From CAZSNT01 sp964607765 (GTDB lineage: Bacteria > Verrucomicrobiota > Lentisphaeria > Oligosphaerales > JABHEG01), in NCBI GenBank assembly GCA_964607765.1, contig CAZSNT010000015.1, positions 1-64,000 on the forward strand: a stretch of DNA of 64,000 bases, read 5' to 3'. Below are positions 1-9,452 of this stretch, piece by piece. The notes beneath the pieces were generated by a model that was not told the origin of the DNA, searched no databases, and was given only the letters and a program-made list of their open reading frames with translations. The first letter of the stretch is position 1, and every line of letters begins with the position of its first letter. Made by a program: the position numbers and the translations under genes.

Positions 1-51
1 CTATAAGAGCTTTATTCTGTCAGCCATAAGACCTTTCAGGACGGGGTCAGG

Positions 52-519
52 CTAGTCCTGCTGCCGGGCGAACCACTTCGCGGCCCGTTCGCGCTGGTCT
101 CCCTGCAGCTCCAGGACGTCTTCTGCGAATGTGCCGCCCACACCGAGGTCGCGCCGGATGCGTTTCAGGAGTTCCATGCGCTCGAGCACGGTAAGGCGCT
201 CGAAGGACCGAACCGCGGTGACCGTCTTGCCTCTGCGTCCCTTCCGTTCCACGCTGAAGCGCAGACTTGAGCCGGCCGACAAGGCGGCCTTGAACGGGTC
301 CGACGTGGTCCTCAGCTCCGCGTTGCCGAAGGCCTCCAGCAACTCGCGGTCTTCCCGGCTCAGCGCAGCGCTGTCCGTGTCGGGTGGTGGCGCAGGAGTC
401 GGGGTTGGGGCCGGTGCGGGATCCGGGACGGAGACATCGAGGTCGGCAAAAGGGTTGACCTTGAACTCGTTCGCGTTGCCCGGGTCTTTCCGCTTCTTTG
501 ATCTGTTCTTCCTGCCCAT
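52..519 (-). CDS. SUI1/YciH-family translation factor-like protein
   Basis: 155 aa. Residues about 85-152 form an eIF1/SUI1 fold: basic strand ERKGRRGKTVTAV, the GGT turn near 128-130 and the ending LQGDQR (138-143) that is typical of bacterial YciH. YciH-type proteins bind the small ribosomal subunit and affect start-site fidelity; the role here is inferred from family. The first 80 residues are unusual: a very basic start (GRKNRSKKRK) followed by a Pro/Ala/Thr-rich linker, making the protein about 45 residues longer than E. coli YciH. Its start lies 8 bp after the purQ stop, so it is probably cotranscribed with purL-purQ. The family call is firm; a link to purine synthesis is not implied. 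Confidence 0.85.
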   Translation of the reverse strand: MGRKNRSKKRKDPGNANEFKVNPFADLDVSVPDPAPAPTPTPAPPPDTDSAALSREDRELLEAFGNAELRTTSDPFKAALSAGSSLRFSVERKGRRGKTVTAVRSFERLTVLERMELLKRIRRDLGVGGTFAEDVLELQGDQRERAAKWFARQQD

Positions 520-527
520 GTTCTCGC

Positions 528-1370
528 TCAGAGCAGGTTCTCCGCCGCGAACGCGACGGCGTTGTCGAACAGCGCTTGGCCGAGCCCCTTCTCGGGCAGC
601 ACGTCGTTGATCTTCTGGCGCGTCCAGTGGGGGTGGTTGAACGGTGACAGGTAGGCTTCCGGGTGCGGCATGAGGCCGAAGATGCGGCCGGTCGGGTCGC
701 AGACTCCCGCGATGGCATTGACGGAGCCGTTGGGATTGTGGGGGAATTCCATGGTCGGTTCCCCACTCTCCGGATCAGCGTAACGGACGGCGACCAGATT
801 GGCCTGCTCCATCTGCTCCAGCAGTGCTGCGTCACGCGCTACGAAACGGCCTTCGCCATGTCGGATCGGAAGCGGCAGCAGATCGATTCCGCGTGTGAAG
901 ACGCAGGGCGAATCCGGATTGCCGCGCAGCATCACCCAGGCGTCCCGGAACACGCCCTGCGTGTTTTGGGCCAGGGCCACCTGCTGCTCGAACCGGGTGC
1001 CCGTGACTGCCGGCACCAAGCCGAGGCGGGTGATTGTCTGGAAACCGTTGCAGATGCCAATGACGAGGCGACCGGATTCAACGAAAGCCTGCAACTGCTC
1101 CTGCATACGATAGCGCAGGCGATTGGCGAACACCGTTCCTGCGCCAATGTGGTCGCCAAACGAGAAACCGCCGATGAAGGCCAGGATGTGGAACTCGTCG
1201 AGGCTGCGGGCGCCGCTCAGGAAGTCGTTCAGGTGCACCTGTTCCGGCGTGGCGCCGGCGGCCGCGAAAGCGGCTGCGGTTTCTCGCTCGCAGTTCAAAC
1301 CGAAGCCCGTGATGATGAGTGCGCGGACCTTGGCGCGGTCTGAGTTTTCCGGTTTGCTCGTGCAGCTCAT
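528..1370 (-). CDS. purQ: Phosphoribosylformylglycinamidine synthase, glutaminase subunit PurQ
   Basis: 280 aa class I glutamine amidotransferase that supplies ammonia to PurL in step 4 of IMP synthesis (FGAR to FGAM). The nucleophile Cys107 sits in GICNGFQ, and the His236/Glu238 pair in MPHPEAY completes the triad. The GGFSFGDHIGAG loop is typical of PurQ. At 280 residues it is longer than the roughly 230-residue Bacillus type and closer to the GATase domain of large PurL. It lies 61 bp downstream of purL and 8 bp upstream of the SUI1-like gene. About 15 extra N-terminal residues precede the first strand (VRALIITGFG), so the true start could be slightly downstream. Confidence 0.95.
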   Translation of the reverse strand: MSCTSKPENSDRAKVRALIITGFGLNCERETAAAFAAAGATPEQVHLNDFLSGARSLDEFHILAFIGGFSFGDHIGAGTVFANRLRYRMQEQLQAFVESGRLVIGICNGFQTITRLGLVPAVTGTRFEQQVALAQNTQGVFRDAWVMLRGNPDSPCVFTRGIDLLPLPIRHGEGRFVARDAALLEQMEQANLVAVRYADPESGEPTMEFPHNPNGSVNAIAGVCDPTGRIFGLMPHPEAYLSPFNHPHWTRQKINDVLPEKGLGQALFDNAVAFAAENLL

Positions 1371-1431
1371 GGCATTACAACTTCCGTACGCCGCCTGTCC
1401 ACGTCAATGGACCGCGGCTGTTTGACTAGGC

Positions 1432-4398
1432 CTACACATCCCCCAGAGTCCGGGTGTAGGACGCCAACAGGTCATCCACGTCGAGTTCTGCGATCTCCGT
1501 GCTGCCTGAGTGCAGCGTGAGTATGGGGTCGATCACTGTCCGGCCGAGCAGGGCGCACGGGAAGTCGGCGAACAACTCCTCGAACTCGGTCTGGTGGTGA
1601 TGAGGCACGGTTGCGACAAAGCGGCTGTTGCTCTCCGAGAACAGCAACTGCGCGATCGACAGAGAATCAGCCGTGGGAATGTTGCGCAAGTCAAGATCCA
1701 TGCCGAGATGCCCACCCATGGCGACCTTTGCGAACGCCACTGCCAAGCCGCCGAAGCCGGTGGCGTGCAGCGAGTGACAAAGCTCCGCTTCGGTGGCGTT
1801 CGAGACCTGTTCGTAGAGAGCCAACGCGGTGTCGGGGCGTACCTGCGGCACAGTGTTGCCCGTTGCGCCGAGCAGGGCATGGAACTCACTGCCGCCGAGC
1901 TCCTCGTACGTCAGGCCGAGGACGTAGACGAGGTCGCCGACGCGCTTGGCGTCGAGAGTGACAGCTTTGCTGATGTCGGGCATACGCGCGATGGTTGAGA
2001 ACAGCACGGTTGGTGGAATGGAGATCTTCTTGCCGCCCAGCGTGCTGTCGTTCTTCATGCTGTCTTTGCCCGAGATACAGGGCACACCGTACGCTGTTGT
2101 AATGTCGTACAAGGCCTGGTTGGCGCGCACCAGCTGTGCGAGTTTGTACTGGCCGTCAGGCGTTTTCTCGCTCTGCACGGGGTCGGGCCAGCAGAAGTTG
2201 TCCAGCCCTGCCATGTGTCCGAGCCGGCCGCCCACGGCGATGGTGCGGCGAACGGCCGTGTCCACGACCGAGGTCATCATGTGGTAGGTGTCGATGTCGG
2301 AGTAACGCGGCGCCACTCCGGCCGCGAGGATGACGCCTTCCGTCTCCAAGGGCTCGACCTGCGACACGGTGGCGTCGCCGAGGATGTTGTTGTTCACGCC
2401 CACGTAGGGCTTGATGACGCTGAGCCCCTTGACTTCGTGGTCGTACTGCCGCGCTTTGAACTCGCCGGAGCAGATGTTCAGGCGTCCGAGCAGGTCCAGA
2501 AGCGTCTGGCCGATGTCCAGATCCGCGGGAATGTCCGGCTCGGGATGCCGGGGCGGCTCCCAACGCGCATCGAGGGTCATCTGGGGCAACCCGTCATGGA
2601 GGAATTCCATGTCGATGCAGGCGACTGTGTCGCCCTTGAATGTGACGTGGAACTTGTCGCTGTCGGTGAATTGCCCGAGCACGGTCGCTTCCACATTGCG
2701 CTGCCGGGCCAGGTCAAGGAACGCGTCGAGAGATTCGGGCGGCACGGCCAGACTCATGCGTTCCTGTGCTTCAGACAGCAGGATCTCCCAGGGCTGAAGG
2801 CCGGCGTATTTGAGGGGCGCCTGGGACAGCTCAATCTCGCAGCCGCCCGACATTTGGGACATCTCGCCGATGCTGGAAGACAGCCCGCCTGCGCCGTTGT
2901 CAGTGATGAACCGGAACAGGTTCCGGTCACGGGCCTCCATCAGGAAATCGGAGAGCATCTTCTGTGTGATCGGATCCCCGATCTGCACGGCCTGTACCGG
3001 CGAGTCCTTGTGCAGTTCCTCGCTGGAGAACGTGGCGCCGTGGATGCCGTCCTTGCCAATCTTGCCCCCGACCATCACGGCCCGATCGCCGGGCAGGATC
3101 TCCTTCTCGTGGCCCGGTTCGCCATGGATCGTCTGCGGCAGCGTCCCGACAGTTCCGCAGTAGACGAGCGGCTTGCCGAGGTAGCGTTCGTCGAAGTACT
3201 CCCAGCCCAAAGCGTAGGGGATGCCGCTCTGATTGCCGCCGTCGATCACGCCCTTGTGGACCTGGTCACGGAGGCGTCGTGGATGGAACAGCCCGGGCGG
3301 CACGTGCTCGCCGGGGGTGAACGGTGATCCGAAGCAATACCCCCAGACGTTGAGCAGCAGATTGGCGCCCTTGCCGGTGCCCATGGGGTCGCGGTTCACG
3401 CCGACGATGCCGGTGATGGAGCCGCCGTAGGGGTCGAGGGCGGTGGGGCTGTTGTGCGTTTCAACCTTGAAGACGAGGTCCAGGTGGTCGTTGAAGCGAA
3501 TCACACCCGCGTTGTCGTGGAATATGGAAACCAGCCAGTCGACGCGCTCGGCAATCCGGTCCGTGCTGCCCCGAATGAAGGTCTTGAACAGCGAATCGAT
3601 GACCTGAGTCTTCCCGGACTCGGCCGTGTAGCGTATCTTGGCGTTGAAAATCTTGTGCTTGCAGTGTTCCGACCACGTCTGGGCGAGCACCTCCAGTTCG
3701 ACGTCGGTGGGATTCGGCCCCAAACCGTGAGACTGCCGTGCCTCAGCGGTGTTGCGGAAGTAGCTCTGGATCGCTTTCATCTCTTCGAGGGAGAGTGCCA
3801 GCACACCTTCCCGGCTGATCCGGAGCAGTTCGTCATCCGCAACCGCGAGATCGATCGTACAGACTTCGGGAGGAGTGGTGTCGCGGACGGCGGGGCAGTT
3901 CTGGGGGATGCCCTGCTGCTCGTGCTCGGCCCGGGACAGCACGGTGGTGGTCTCGATGAGGTCGTTGGCAAGCAGTTCGGTGGCGATGCTGCACGCCTGC
4001 TGCCGCTCGAGTTCGGGCGCGCTGATCAGGTACTCGATGGACGTGTAGATCTTCTCGTCGTTGCGCAGAGGCCGGTTCAGGATGTCGGCGATGGCTGCGC
4101 GTGCGCTCCTTGCGACATTGTCCGTGACGCCGGGGCGGAAGCCGACGACCAGGAACCAGTCCACGTGCCCGTCGAGAGGCGATTCGCCCACGATCCCCGT
4201 CTCGATAATGGGGTTGGCGAATGCGGCGGCAATCTCAGCGCCTTGGTCCGGAGTACAGTCCAGGTAGACCGAGTAGACGGTACGGGTCCTGACACGTTGC
4301 ACGGGCAGTCCCAGAACCTGTGCAATCTGCTTCTCGACGGCAGCGCCCTTGGGGTCGGCAGCTTCCCGCGTGGGGGAGACCTCAAGTCGATAGTACAT
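1432..4398 (-). CDS. purL: Phosphoribosylformylglycinamidine synthase, PurS-PurL fusion
   Basis: 988 aa ATP-dependent FGAM synthase. Residues 1-155 contain PurS-like sequence (two ferredoxin-like halves, about 2-70 and 80-155). A linker follows, then the PurL core with the catalytic-site motif SEHCKHK (243-249), the substrate loop THNSPTALDPYGG and the GGNQSGIPYALG segment. The GATase domain of large (about 1,300 aa) PurL is absent and is encoded separately as purQ just downstream. The length is intermediate between small PurL (about 730 aa) and large PurL, as expected for a PurSL fusion. It is the first gene of the operon, with a TATAGT-type -10 box upstream (4442-4447). Confidence 0.95.
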   Translation of the reverse strand: MYYRLEVSPTREAADPKGAAVEKQIAQVLGLPVQRVRTRTVYSVYLDCTPDQGAEIAAAFANPIIETGIVGESPLDGHVDWFLVVGFRPGVTDNVARSARAAIADILNRPLRNDEKIYTSIEYLISAPELERQQACSIATELLANDLIETTTVLSRAEHEQQGIPQNCPAVRDTTPPEVCTIDLAVADDELLRISREGVLALSLEEMKAIQSYFRNTAEARQSHGLGPNPTDVELEVLAQTWSEHCKHKIFNAKIRYTAESGKTQVIDSLFKTFIRGSTDRIAERVDWLVSIFHDNAGVIRFNDHLDLVFKVETHNSPTALDPYGGSITGIVGVNRDPMGTGKGANLLLNVWGYCFGSPFTPGEHVPPGLFHPRRLRDQVHKGVIDGGNQSGIPYALGWEYFDERYLGKPLVYCGTVGTLPQTIHGEPGHEKEILPGDRAVMVGGKIGKDGIHGATFSSEELHKDSPVQAVQIGDPITQKMLSDFLMEARDRNLFRFITDNGAGGLSSSIGEMSQMSGGCEIELSQAPLKYAGLQPWEILLSEAQERMSLAVPPESLDAFLDLARQRNVEATVLGQFTDSDKFHVTFKGDTVACIDMEFLHDGLPQMTLDARWEPPRHPEPDIPADLDIGQTLLDLLGRLNICSGEFKARQYDHEVKGLSVIKPYVGVNNNILGDATVSQVEPLETEGVILAAGVAPRYSDIDTYHMMTSVVDTAVRRTIAVGGRLGHMAGLDNFCWPDPVQSEKTPDGQYKLAQLVRANQALYDITTAYGVPCISGKDSMKNDSTLGGKKISIPPTVLFSTIARMPDISKAVTLDAKRVGDLVYVLGLTYEELGGSEFHALLGATGNTVPQVRPDTALALYEQVSNATEAELCHSLHATGFGGLAVAFAKVAMGGHLGMDLDLRNIPTADSLSIAQLLFSESNSRFVATVPHHHQTEFEELFADFPCALLGRTVIDPILTLHSGSTEIAELDVDDLLASYTRTLGDV

Positions 4399-4441
4399 GG
4401 GCCTTGTCCCGGTGTTGCTCTTTCCGCTGGAAAAAAGACTG

Positions 4442-4447
4442 ACTATA
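4442..4447 (-). promoter_or_regulatory. Candidate -10 box for the purine operon
   Basis: Read on the minus strand this is TATAGT, five of six matches to the sigma-70 consensus, 44 bp upstream of the purL ATG. No good -35 is visible (best at 17-bp spacing is TGGTCT). It faces away from the plus-strand TATAGT at 4514, so the 215-bp gap probably holds two divergent promoters. Confidence 0.4.
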
Positions 4448-4513
4448 CCATCAGCATCGCAAAAAGACCAGAAAACGGTCGCAAAAAACGCACGCTTTTC
4501 GTGCGGGCGACGC

Positions 4514-4519
4514 TATAGT
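4514..4519 (+). promoter_or_regulatory. Candidate -10 box for the TPR gene
   Basis: TATAGT about 100 bp upstream of the TPR protein start. The -35 region is poor. The same hexamer occurs at the divergent purL promoter and at 37760, which suggests a housekeeping sigma preference in this genome. Confidence 0.35.
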
Positions 4520-4622
4520 ACACGCGATGTGCGCGTGCGCCTGCAACAGATGGTCCCGGGAACTCCCGCGACAGGCGTCGGCGCGCCGCGAATGAACAGC
4601 ATCTATCGAAGGGGTGAGAGTC

Positions 4623-7265
4623 GTGACAGTTGTTCGTGCACCAACGGTATCACGATCGACGTTCTGGCAGGCCGTGGGCGGCTGCTGCGCGATCATGCTG
4701 ATTGGGCTCGCAGCGGTCGGGCAGACCGTCGGCACTGCGCCGGCCGCGTCTCCTGCACCGGCTGCCGCGGGTGCCGCCGTCGCCGTGCCGAAGGTCGATC
4801 CGAAGATCGAGAAGGCGTACAATGATCGGGAGAAGGGGATGCGCGCGCTGGGGGACCGGATCTTCAGCGCGGCAGCCCGTTTCTTCCTGGAATACCGCGA
4901 GGTCTTCGTCGGGCAGGAACCCGAGTTCGCTGATGCCACGACACTGCTGGTGAAGGCATACCTGCTGCAGGGCAAGGTGGAAGAGGCGGCCACGGCGCTC
5001 AGCTTTCACGCGAGTCGCTCCAAAGGCTTGACCGAGCCTTACTACGTTGACGCGCTGACCTACTGGCACGGCGCCGTGCTGCACGCGCAGGGCAAGTGGG
5101 CTGACGCGGCGGGCCGGGTGGCTGGGCTGGCCGCTGCAACACGGACGCCCGAGTACCAGAACCTGGCGCTCGAACTGCTCGGGGATGCCTCGGCGATGCT
5201 TAGCGACTGGACCAGGTCGGAAGCCGCCTTCACGCAGCTCCTTCGCGATTTCCCCGAGGCGGAGAACGCACTTCGGGCGCGTCTCGGTCTTGCCAAGGTC
5301 TACCTGGCAACGCGTCAGACGGCAAAGGCGGCTTCCGTTCTTGCGGCACTGCAGGAAAGCCACGACGAGGCGCCGTTGTTGACTCTGACTCTGTTCCGTG
5401 TGCTTCTCGGCCTGCAGGAAGGCAGGCTGGATGAGGCGTTGCGGCTGTATCGCGGCATTGCTGCCGAACGGCCGCAGAAGGCGGACACGGAGTGGTGGAC
5501 GGTGTCGTCGCAATTGGCTGGCGAACTGCTCGCCGCCGAGCGCCACGAGGATGCGCTCGAGATTCTGCCGCAGGTGCTCGTGTTTGCGGTCTCGGAGACT
5601 GAGCGCGTGCAGACACTGCTGCGCCGGGCTGAAGCGTTGATAGCGCTGGAGAAGGTCGAGCAGGCCATCACGGCGCTTGAGGAGTTCCGCAAGACCTACG
5701 CCGGCCGGCCCGAACTCATCCCTGTTCAGGTCCGGCTTGCCGAACTGCTGCGGCGGACCAAGAATTTCATGACCGCGAGCAAGGCGTTCGGTGAGGTCGC
5801 CGATAACTTGGCCGCGCCGCCGCCGTTCCGGTATCGCGCCGCGCTGAGTCGTGGCTGGTGCTACCGTGACGCGGGTCAGTTCGACCAGGCCGTCGAGGCG
5901 TTCGCCAAGGCGGAAGCTCTCGGCCTGACCGATCAGCAAAAGGCCGAAGCGGTGTTCCTGGCCGGCGACACCGCGTTCCTGGTCGAGAACTACACGTTGG
6001 CAATCATCCACTACAGCGCGGTCGCGGATCACTACGCGGATACGTCGTTCGCGCAGCGGGCCCGTTTGCGTCAGGCGCGGTCCAGCGCGAAAGCCAAGCT
6101 GTTTGCCAGTGCGGCGCGTGTTTACAAGCAGTTCCTTGCCGATTTCCCCGAGAGCGAACTGACCGAAGATGCGACGCTCGAATGCGGCGTGGTGCTGAAG
6201 AATGCGGGTGACAATGCCTTGGCCATGAAGTGGCTCACAGATTTCGTGGCCGCGTTCCCTGAAAGCCCCCACGCGCCACGCGCCCTGATCGAGTCGTACC
6301 AGGCAGCAGTCGGTGCCGATTATGTACCCGAAGCGCTGGAGCGGCTGACGTTGCTGATCGAGAAGTACCCGGACTCGGATTTCTATCCGCATGCCATCCA
6401 AAAGCGTGCGTCGGTGCGCTTCTTCCAGGGCAATTTCGAGGGCGCTCTGGCGGACTGCGAGCTGTTTCTGAGCAAGTTCATTCTCCTGCCCATGGCGACG
6501 GACGTTCTCGTCTGGTTGGGGGATCATTACGCGAACCACGGCGACCTGGAGAAGAGCGAAGGGTACTTTCTGCGTCTGGTCACCACGCATCCGCAATCCT
6601 CGCTCGCCCCCATGGCCCTGTATGAGGCAGCGAAGAGCGCTTACCGCGGCAACGACTTGACCCGGGCCGCGCTGCTGCTGGTCGAGTTCGGTGACAAGTA
6701 CGCAGAGGCAGCGCCGAAGATCCGGGCGCAGACCGCGTTCCTGCAGGGCGATATCCTGGCCACAGAAGGCAAGTACGCCGAAGCCGCACCGCATTTTGCC
6801 AAGGCACGGGGCCTGGCCGGCGACACTCGACTGGGCTTTGCGGCGTTGGGGCGGCTGGGTGAGATGCACTACTCCCAGTCCGCGGCGGACAGCGATGGTC
6901 TGCAGCAGGGCATTGAGTGTTTCCAGGCGATCGTCGGCAATGAGCTTGCCTCGGATGATATGAAGGAGATGGCCCGGTACCGCCTGGGGAAGTGCTACGA
7001 GAAGCTGGCCAACCACGAGGCGGCCATCAAGGCGTACCTGGACGTCTACTACCAGTACCAGATCGATATCACCGAGGGACGGCTCCGCGACTGGTTCTAT
7101 TTTGCGCGCAGTGGCTACGATGCCGCGCGCTTGCTGGTCATGAAGGAGCAGTTTCGCGAGGCGGCGCGAATCTACGAACGGCTGGGGGAAAGCCGGATTC
7201 CGACGGCGGCCGACGCGTTGCACAAAGCACGTGAGATCCGAGACACCCACGACCTGCACGATTGA
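4623..7265 (+). CDS. Exported tetratricopeptide-repeat protein
   Basis: 880 aa from the second GTG. That start is chosen because the purine-rich AAGGGG at 4609-4614 sits 8 bp upstream of it; a GTG at 4614 would overlap this site. The N-terminus is a signal-type hydrophobic segment (about residues 14-37 in the 880-aa numbering, within QAVGGCCAIMLIGLAAVGQT), followed by an Ala/Pro linker and then TPR helices to the end. Recurrent pairs such as YAEAAPHFAKA and FDQAVEAFAKAEAL are typical TPR, with no catalytic domain. Such proteins act as periplasmic scaffolds, for example the YbgF/BamD type. The epimerase gene begins 4 bp after the stop, so the two are probably cotranscribed. Function unknown beyond scaffold. 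Confidence 0.85.
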   Translation: MTVVRAPTVSRSTFWQAVGGCCAIMLIGLAAVGQTVGTAPAASPAPAAAGAAVAVPKVDPKIEKAYNDREKGMRALGDRIFSAAARFFLEYREVFVGQEPEFADATTLLVKAYLLQGKVEEAATALSFHASRSKGLTEPYYVDALTYWHGAVLHAQGKWADAAGRVAGLAAATRTPEYQNLALELLGDASAMLSDWTRSEAAFTQLLRDFPEAENALRARLGLAKVYLATRQTAKAASVLAALQESHDEAPLLTLTLFRVLLGLQEGRLDEALRLYRGIAAERPQKADTEWWTVSSQLAGELLAAERHEDALEILPQVLVFAVSETERVQTLLRRAEALIALEKVEQAITALEEFRKTYAGRPELIPVQVRLAELLRRTKNFMTASKAFGEVADNLAAPPPFRYRAALSRGWCYRDAGQFDQAVEAFAKAEALGLTDQQKAEAVFLAGDTAFLVENYTLAIIHYSAVADHYADTSFAQRARLRQARSSAKAKLFASAARVYKQFLADFPESELTEDATLECGVVLKNAGDNALAMKWLTDFVAAFPESPHAPRALIESYQAAVGADYVPEALERLTLLIEKYPDSDFYPHAIQKRASVRFFQGNFEGALADCELFLSKFILLPMATDVLVWLGDHYANHGDLEKSEGYFLRLVTTHPQSSLAPMALYEAAKSAYRGNDLTRAALLLVEFGDKYAEAAPKIRAQTAFLQGDILATEGKYAEAAPHFAKARGLAGDTRLGFAALGRLGEMHYSQSAADSDGLQQGIECFQAIVGNELASDDMKEMARYRLGKCYEKLANHEAAIKAYLDVYYQYQIDITEGRLRDWFYFARSGYDAARLLVMKEQFREAARIYERLGESRIPTAADALHKAREIRDTHDLHD

Positions 7266-7269
7266 GTCG

Positions 7270-8511
7270 ATGATCCACGAGTATCTCGACAGAACCGAGC
7301 GCTACCTGATCGAGAAGCTGATCCCGTTCTGGGCGGACAGGATCGTGGAGCCTGCCTGCGGCGGGTTCCAGACAAACTACGATCGGCATGGCAGGCGCAC
7401 GACCGTGAGCGAGAAGACGTTCCTGTGCCAGGGGCGCTGTATTTTCACGCTCTCGCACGCGGTTCGGCTCGGTTTCGATTGGCCGGGCTCCCGGGAGATG
7501 ATCGAGCAGGGCGTTCGTTTCCTCGAACGTTGCTTCCGTGACAGGCAGCACGACGGCTATGTCTGGATCGTTTCCGAGACAGGGGAGGTTCTGGATGACC
7601 GGAAGGTTGTCTACGGCCACTCTTTCGCCATCTACGGGTTGGCCGAGTACGCGCTGCTGACCGGTGACGAGAGCGCGGCCCGTGCCGCGTGCACCGTATT
7701 CGACCTGCTCTGCGCCCGTGCCGCCGACCTGCGCTGGGGCGGGTTCTTCGAACACTTCGACCGCGAGTTCCGGCTGGAAAGTGTGCGTCCCGACGGGCAA
7801 CCGCACAAGAGCCTGGACGTGCACATGCACTTGATGGAGGCGTTCACCGTGCTCTATCAGCTGACGGGGACGGAACGGCATCTGAAAGCGCTCGAACAGG
7901 TCACCGAGCTGATATTCGGGCGGATGGTGGATCCGGAGTCAGGCGTCGGGATCGCGATGTTCGCGCCGGACTGGACACCGTTGCCCAATGTGGAGCTGGG
8001 CACACTCTGGGGTTCGGACCGGTTCGATGATGCCGGGAAGCCGCCCGAGATCACCTCCTACGGCCACAACATCGAGCTCGCGTGGCTGTACCTGCACAGT
8101 CTGCGCGCGACCGGGCGCGGCACGGCTGATGCCATGCCGCGTGTGAACCCAATCTTCGAACACACCGCCGCGCGCGGCGTGGACTGGGACTGCGGCGGGC
8201 TGTTCGTCGAAGGCCGCCGCGACGGGGCCGCGACCGAGACAACCAAGGAGTTCTGGCAGCAGGCCGAGGCCTTGGTCGGGTTCCTCGACGCCTACGAACT
8301 CACCGGCGAACAGAGGTACTGGGACGCGTTCCGCAATGTGCACGACTTCGTGTTCTCGCACGTGATCAACTGGGAGCAGGGCGAGTGGTTCCCGCTGCTG
8401 GCCAGAGACGGCACCGTGCTGTGGGACTACATGGGCCATAACTGGAAAATCTGCTACCACACCATCCGCAGCATGTGCGAAGTCGTCTGTCGCCTGCGCG
8501 GGCTCGTGTGA
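7270..8511 (+). CDS. AGE-family sugar 2-epimerase (cellobiose/N-acylglucosamine type)
   Basis: 413 aa (alpha/alpha)6-barrel epimerase. The ATG at 7270 is preferred over an in-frame upstream start that would overlap the TPR gene. Family signatures are visible: an early LCQGRCIFTLSHA stretch, DVHMHLMEAF in the middle, YGHNIELAWL, and the C-terminal GHNWKICYHTIRSMCE that carries the His/Arg catalytic pair. These enzymes invert C2 of glucose/mannose-type residues; GHNIELAWL and the WFPLL loop look closer to cellobiose 2-epimerase than to renin-binding proteins. Substrate is not determinable from sequence alone. Likely cytosolic (no signal peptide), although its partner gene is exported. Confidence 0.88.
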   Translation: MIHEYLDRTERYLIEKLIPFWADRIVEPACGGFQTNYDRHGRRTTVSEKTFLCQGRCIFTLSHAVRLGFDWPGSREMIEQGVRFLERCFRDRQHDGYVWIVSETGEVLDDRKVVYGHSFAIYGLAEYALLTGDESAARAACTVFDLLCARAADLRWGGFFEHFDREFRLESVRPDGQPHKSLDVHMHLMEAFTVLYQLTGTERHLKALEQVTELIFGRMVDPESGVGIAMFAPDWTPLPNVELGTLWGSDRFDDAGKPPEITSYGHNIELAWLYLHSLRATGRGTADAMPRVNPIFEHTAARGVDWDCGGLFVEGRRDGAATETTKEFWQQAEALVGFLDAYELTGEQRYWDAFRNVHDFVFSHVINWEQGEWFPLLARDGTVLWDYMGHNWKICYHTIRSMCEVVCRLRGLV

Positions 8512-8563
8512 TACCCGCAGCCGATACCCGGGCGGGAGTTCCCACGGATGGCAGAGCCGGCCA

Positions 8564-8594
8564 GCGGATGGGGGAAGTGCCTGCGGATGGGGGA
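8564..8594. repeat. Short direct repeat GCGGATGGGGGA
   Basis: GCGGATGGGGGA occurs at 8564-8575 and again at 8583-8594, and an 11-bp copy (CGGATGGGGGA) recurs at 9485-9495. It lies in the 281-bp gap 8512-8792, where no gene or convincing terminator was seen. Confidence 0.5.
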
Positions 8595-8792
8595 GGGTGG
8601 ATTCGGGGACAGGTATGCTTCCCTCGGCCGCCGGGATAATGCTCCTTTCTGTTCGGACTGCCATCGGTCCGGTGGCGGATTCCGGTGCGCGTAGCCGATT
8701 GCTTCTATTTCGGCGAATACCAACGACTCCCTGCACGTATCAGTGGAAACGCCCGTTCGTCGGAACGGGGCAGTCAACAGTGCGGAGGCATT

Positions 8793-9080
8793 ATGAAACG
8801 GCAGACAAGAGAGGCCCCCACGCTCACCTACCGTGCAGCGTATGCGCTGGCCGGCTTCATCTCGGGCGGCCTGATCAGCGTGTTCACAGTCGTCCCGTTG
8901 TGTGCGGCGTACCTGCGCATTACGCGGCCATACAGACCGTGGGAGGATGCCTGGGTCGTGTTCGTCTCCCCGCTCGTGCTCGCTGCACTGGTGGGCATCT
9001 GGGGTTTCATTGCCACCGATGACATGGTTGAGACAATGGGGCGTTGGTGGGATGGCATCATGGACCGATACTCGGTCTGA
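8793..9080 (+). CDS. Small membrane protein, unrecognised
   Basis: 95 aa. The start is set by GGAGG upstream of the ATG at 8793. Two hydrophobic helices are visible (about residues 14-38 and 54-72), followed by a short acidic amphipathic tail ending MGRWWDGIMDRYSV. No family recognised. It is the first of three consecutive short membrane-protein genes that precede a ceramidase-like hydrolase on the same strand, so they may share a transcript, but spacing is loose (96 bp to the next gene). Confidence 0.6.
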   Translation: MKRQTREAPTLTYRAAYALAGFISGGLISVFTVVPLCAAYLRITRPYRPWEDAWVVFVSPLVLAALVGIWGFIATDDMVETMGRWWDGIMDRYSV

Positions 9081-9176
9081 GGGAGTCACCTACTGGAGGG
9101 GTGCGGTGGCGTGCAGGGGTAGGGCGCGGAGGGGCGGCCCGGGGAACGGGAACAGACGTGACCAGGAGACAGAACC

Positions 9177-9452
9177 ATGGCGGCAAAGACGTCACACGCA
9201 GTAGCTGCGGGCAACCTGATCGTCGGTGCCGTGCTGTTTGCCGGGGTGTTCCTGATGAATATGAAGTCGATCGGGCGAGGGAGCCTGCCGATGTTCGCGG
9301 TCCCGGCCGCAGCCATGACCGTGGCGATGTACGAGTGCTTCTATCTGGTCATGACTGACGGGAAAAGCCACAGAACGAAGTGGCGTGTTCTCGCGGCCTT
9401 CGCGGGCTTATCGCTCCTTGCCCTGGCATGCGGGCTTGGTCCGGCGGGTTGA
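9177..9452 (+). CDS. Small membrane protein, unrecognised
   Basis: 91 aa with three predicted transmembrane helices (about 8-27, 38-58, 68-87) joined by very short loops; the middle one contains YECFYLVM. A Shine-Dalgarno-like AGGAGA lies upstream of the ATG at 9177. No catalytic motif and no recognised family. Similar in size and topology to the gene before it, without obvious sequence similarity. Confidence 0.6.
   Translation: MAAKTSHAVAAGNLIVGAVLFAGVFLMNMKSIGRGSLPMFAVPAAAMTVAMYECFYLVMTDGKSHRTKWRVLAAFAGLSLLALACGLGPAG

Noticed and set aside
4399..4613. Purine riboswitch upstream of purL
   Set aside because: No three-way junction with the conserved purine-aptamer loops; only -10 boxes and A-rich runs are visible.
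4650..7259. 869-codon minus-strand frame opposite the TPR gene
   Set aside because: Compositional shadow: Arg/Leu/Gln-rich without motifs, while the plus strand shows TPR helices and a signal peptide.
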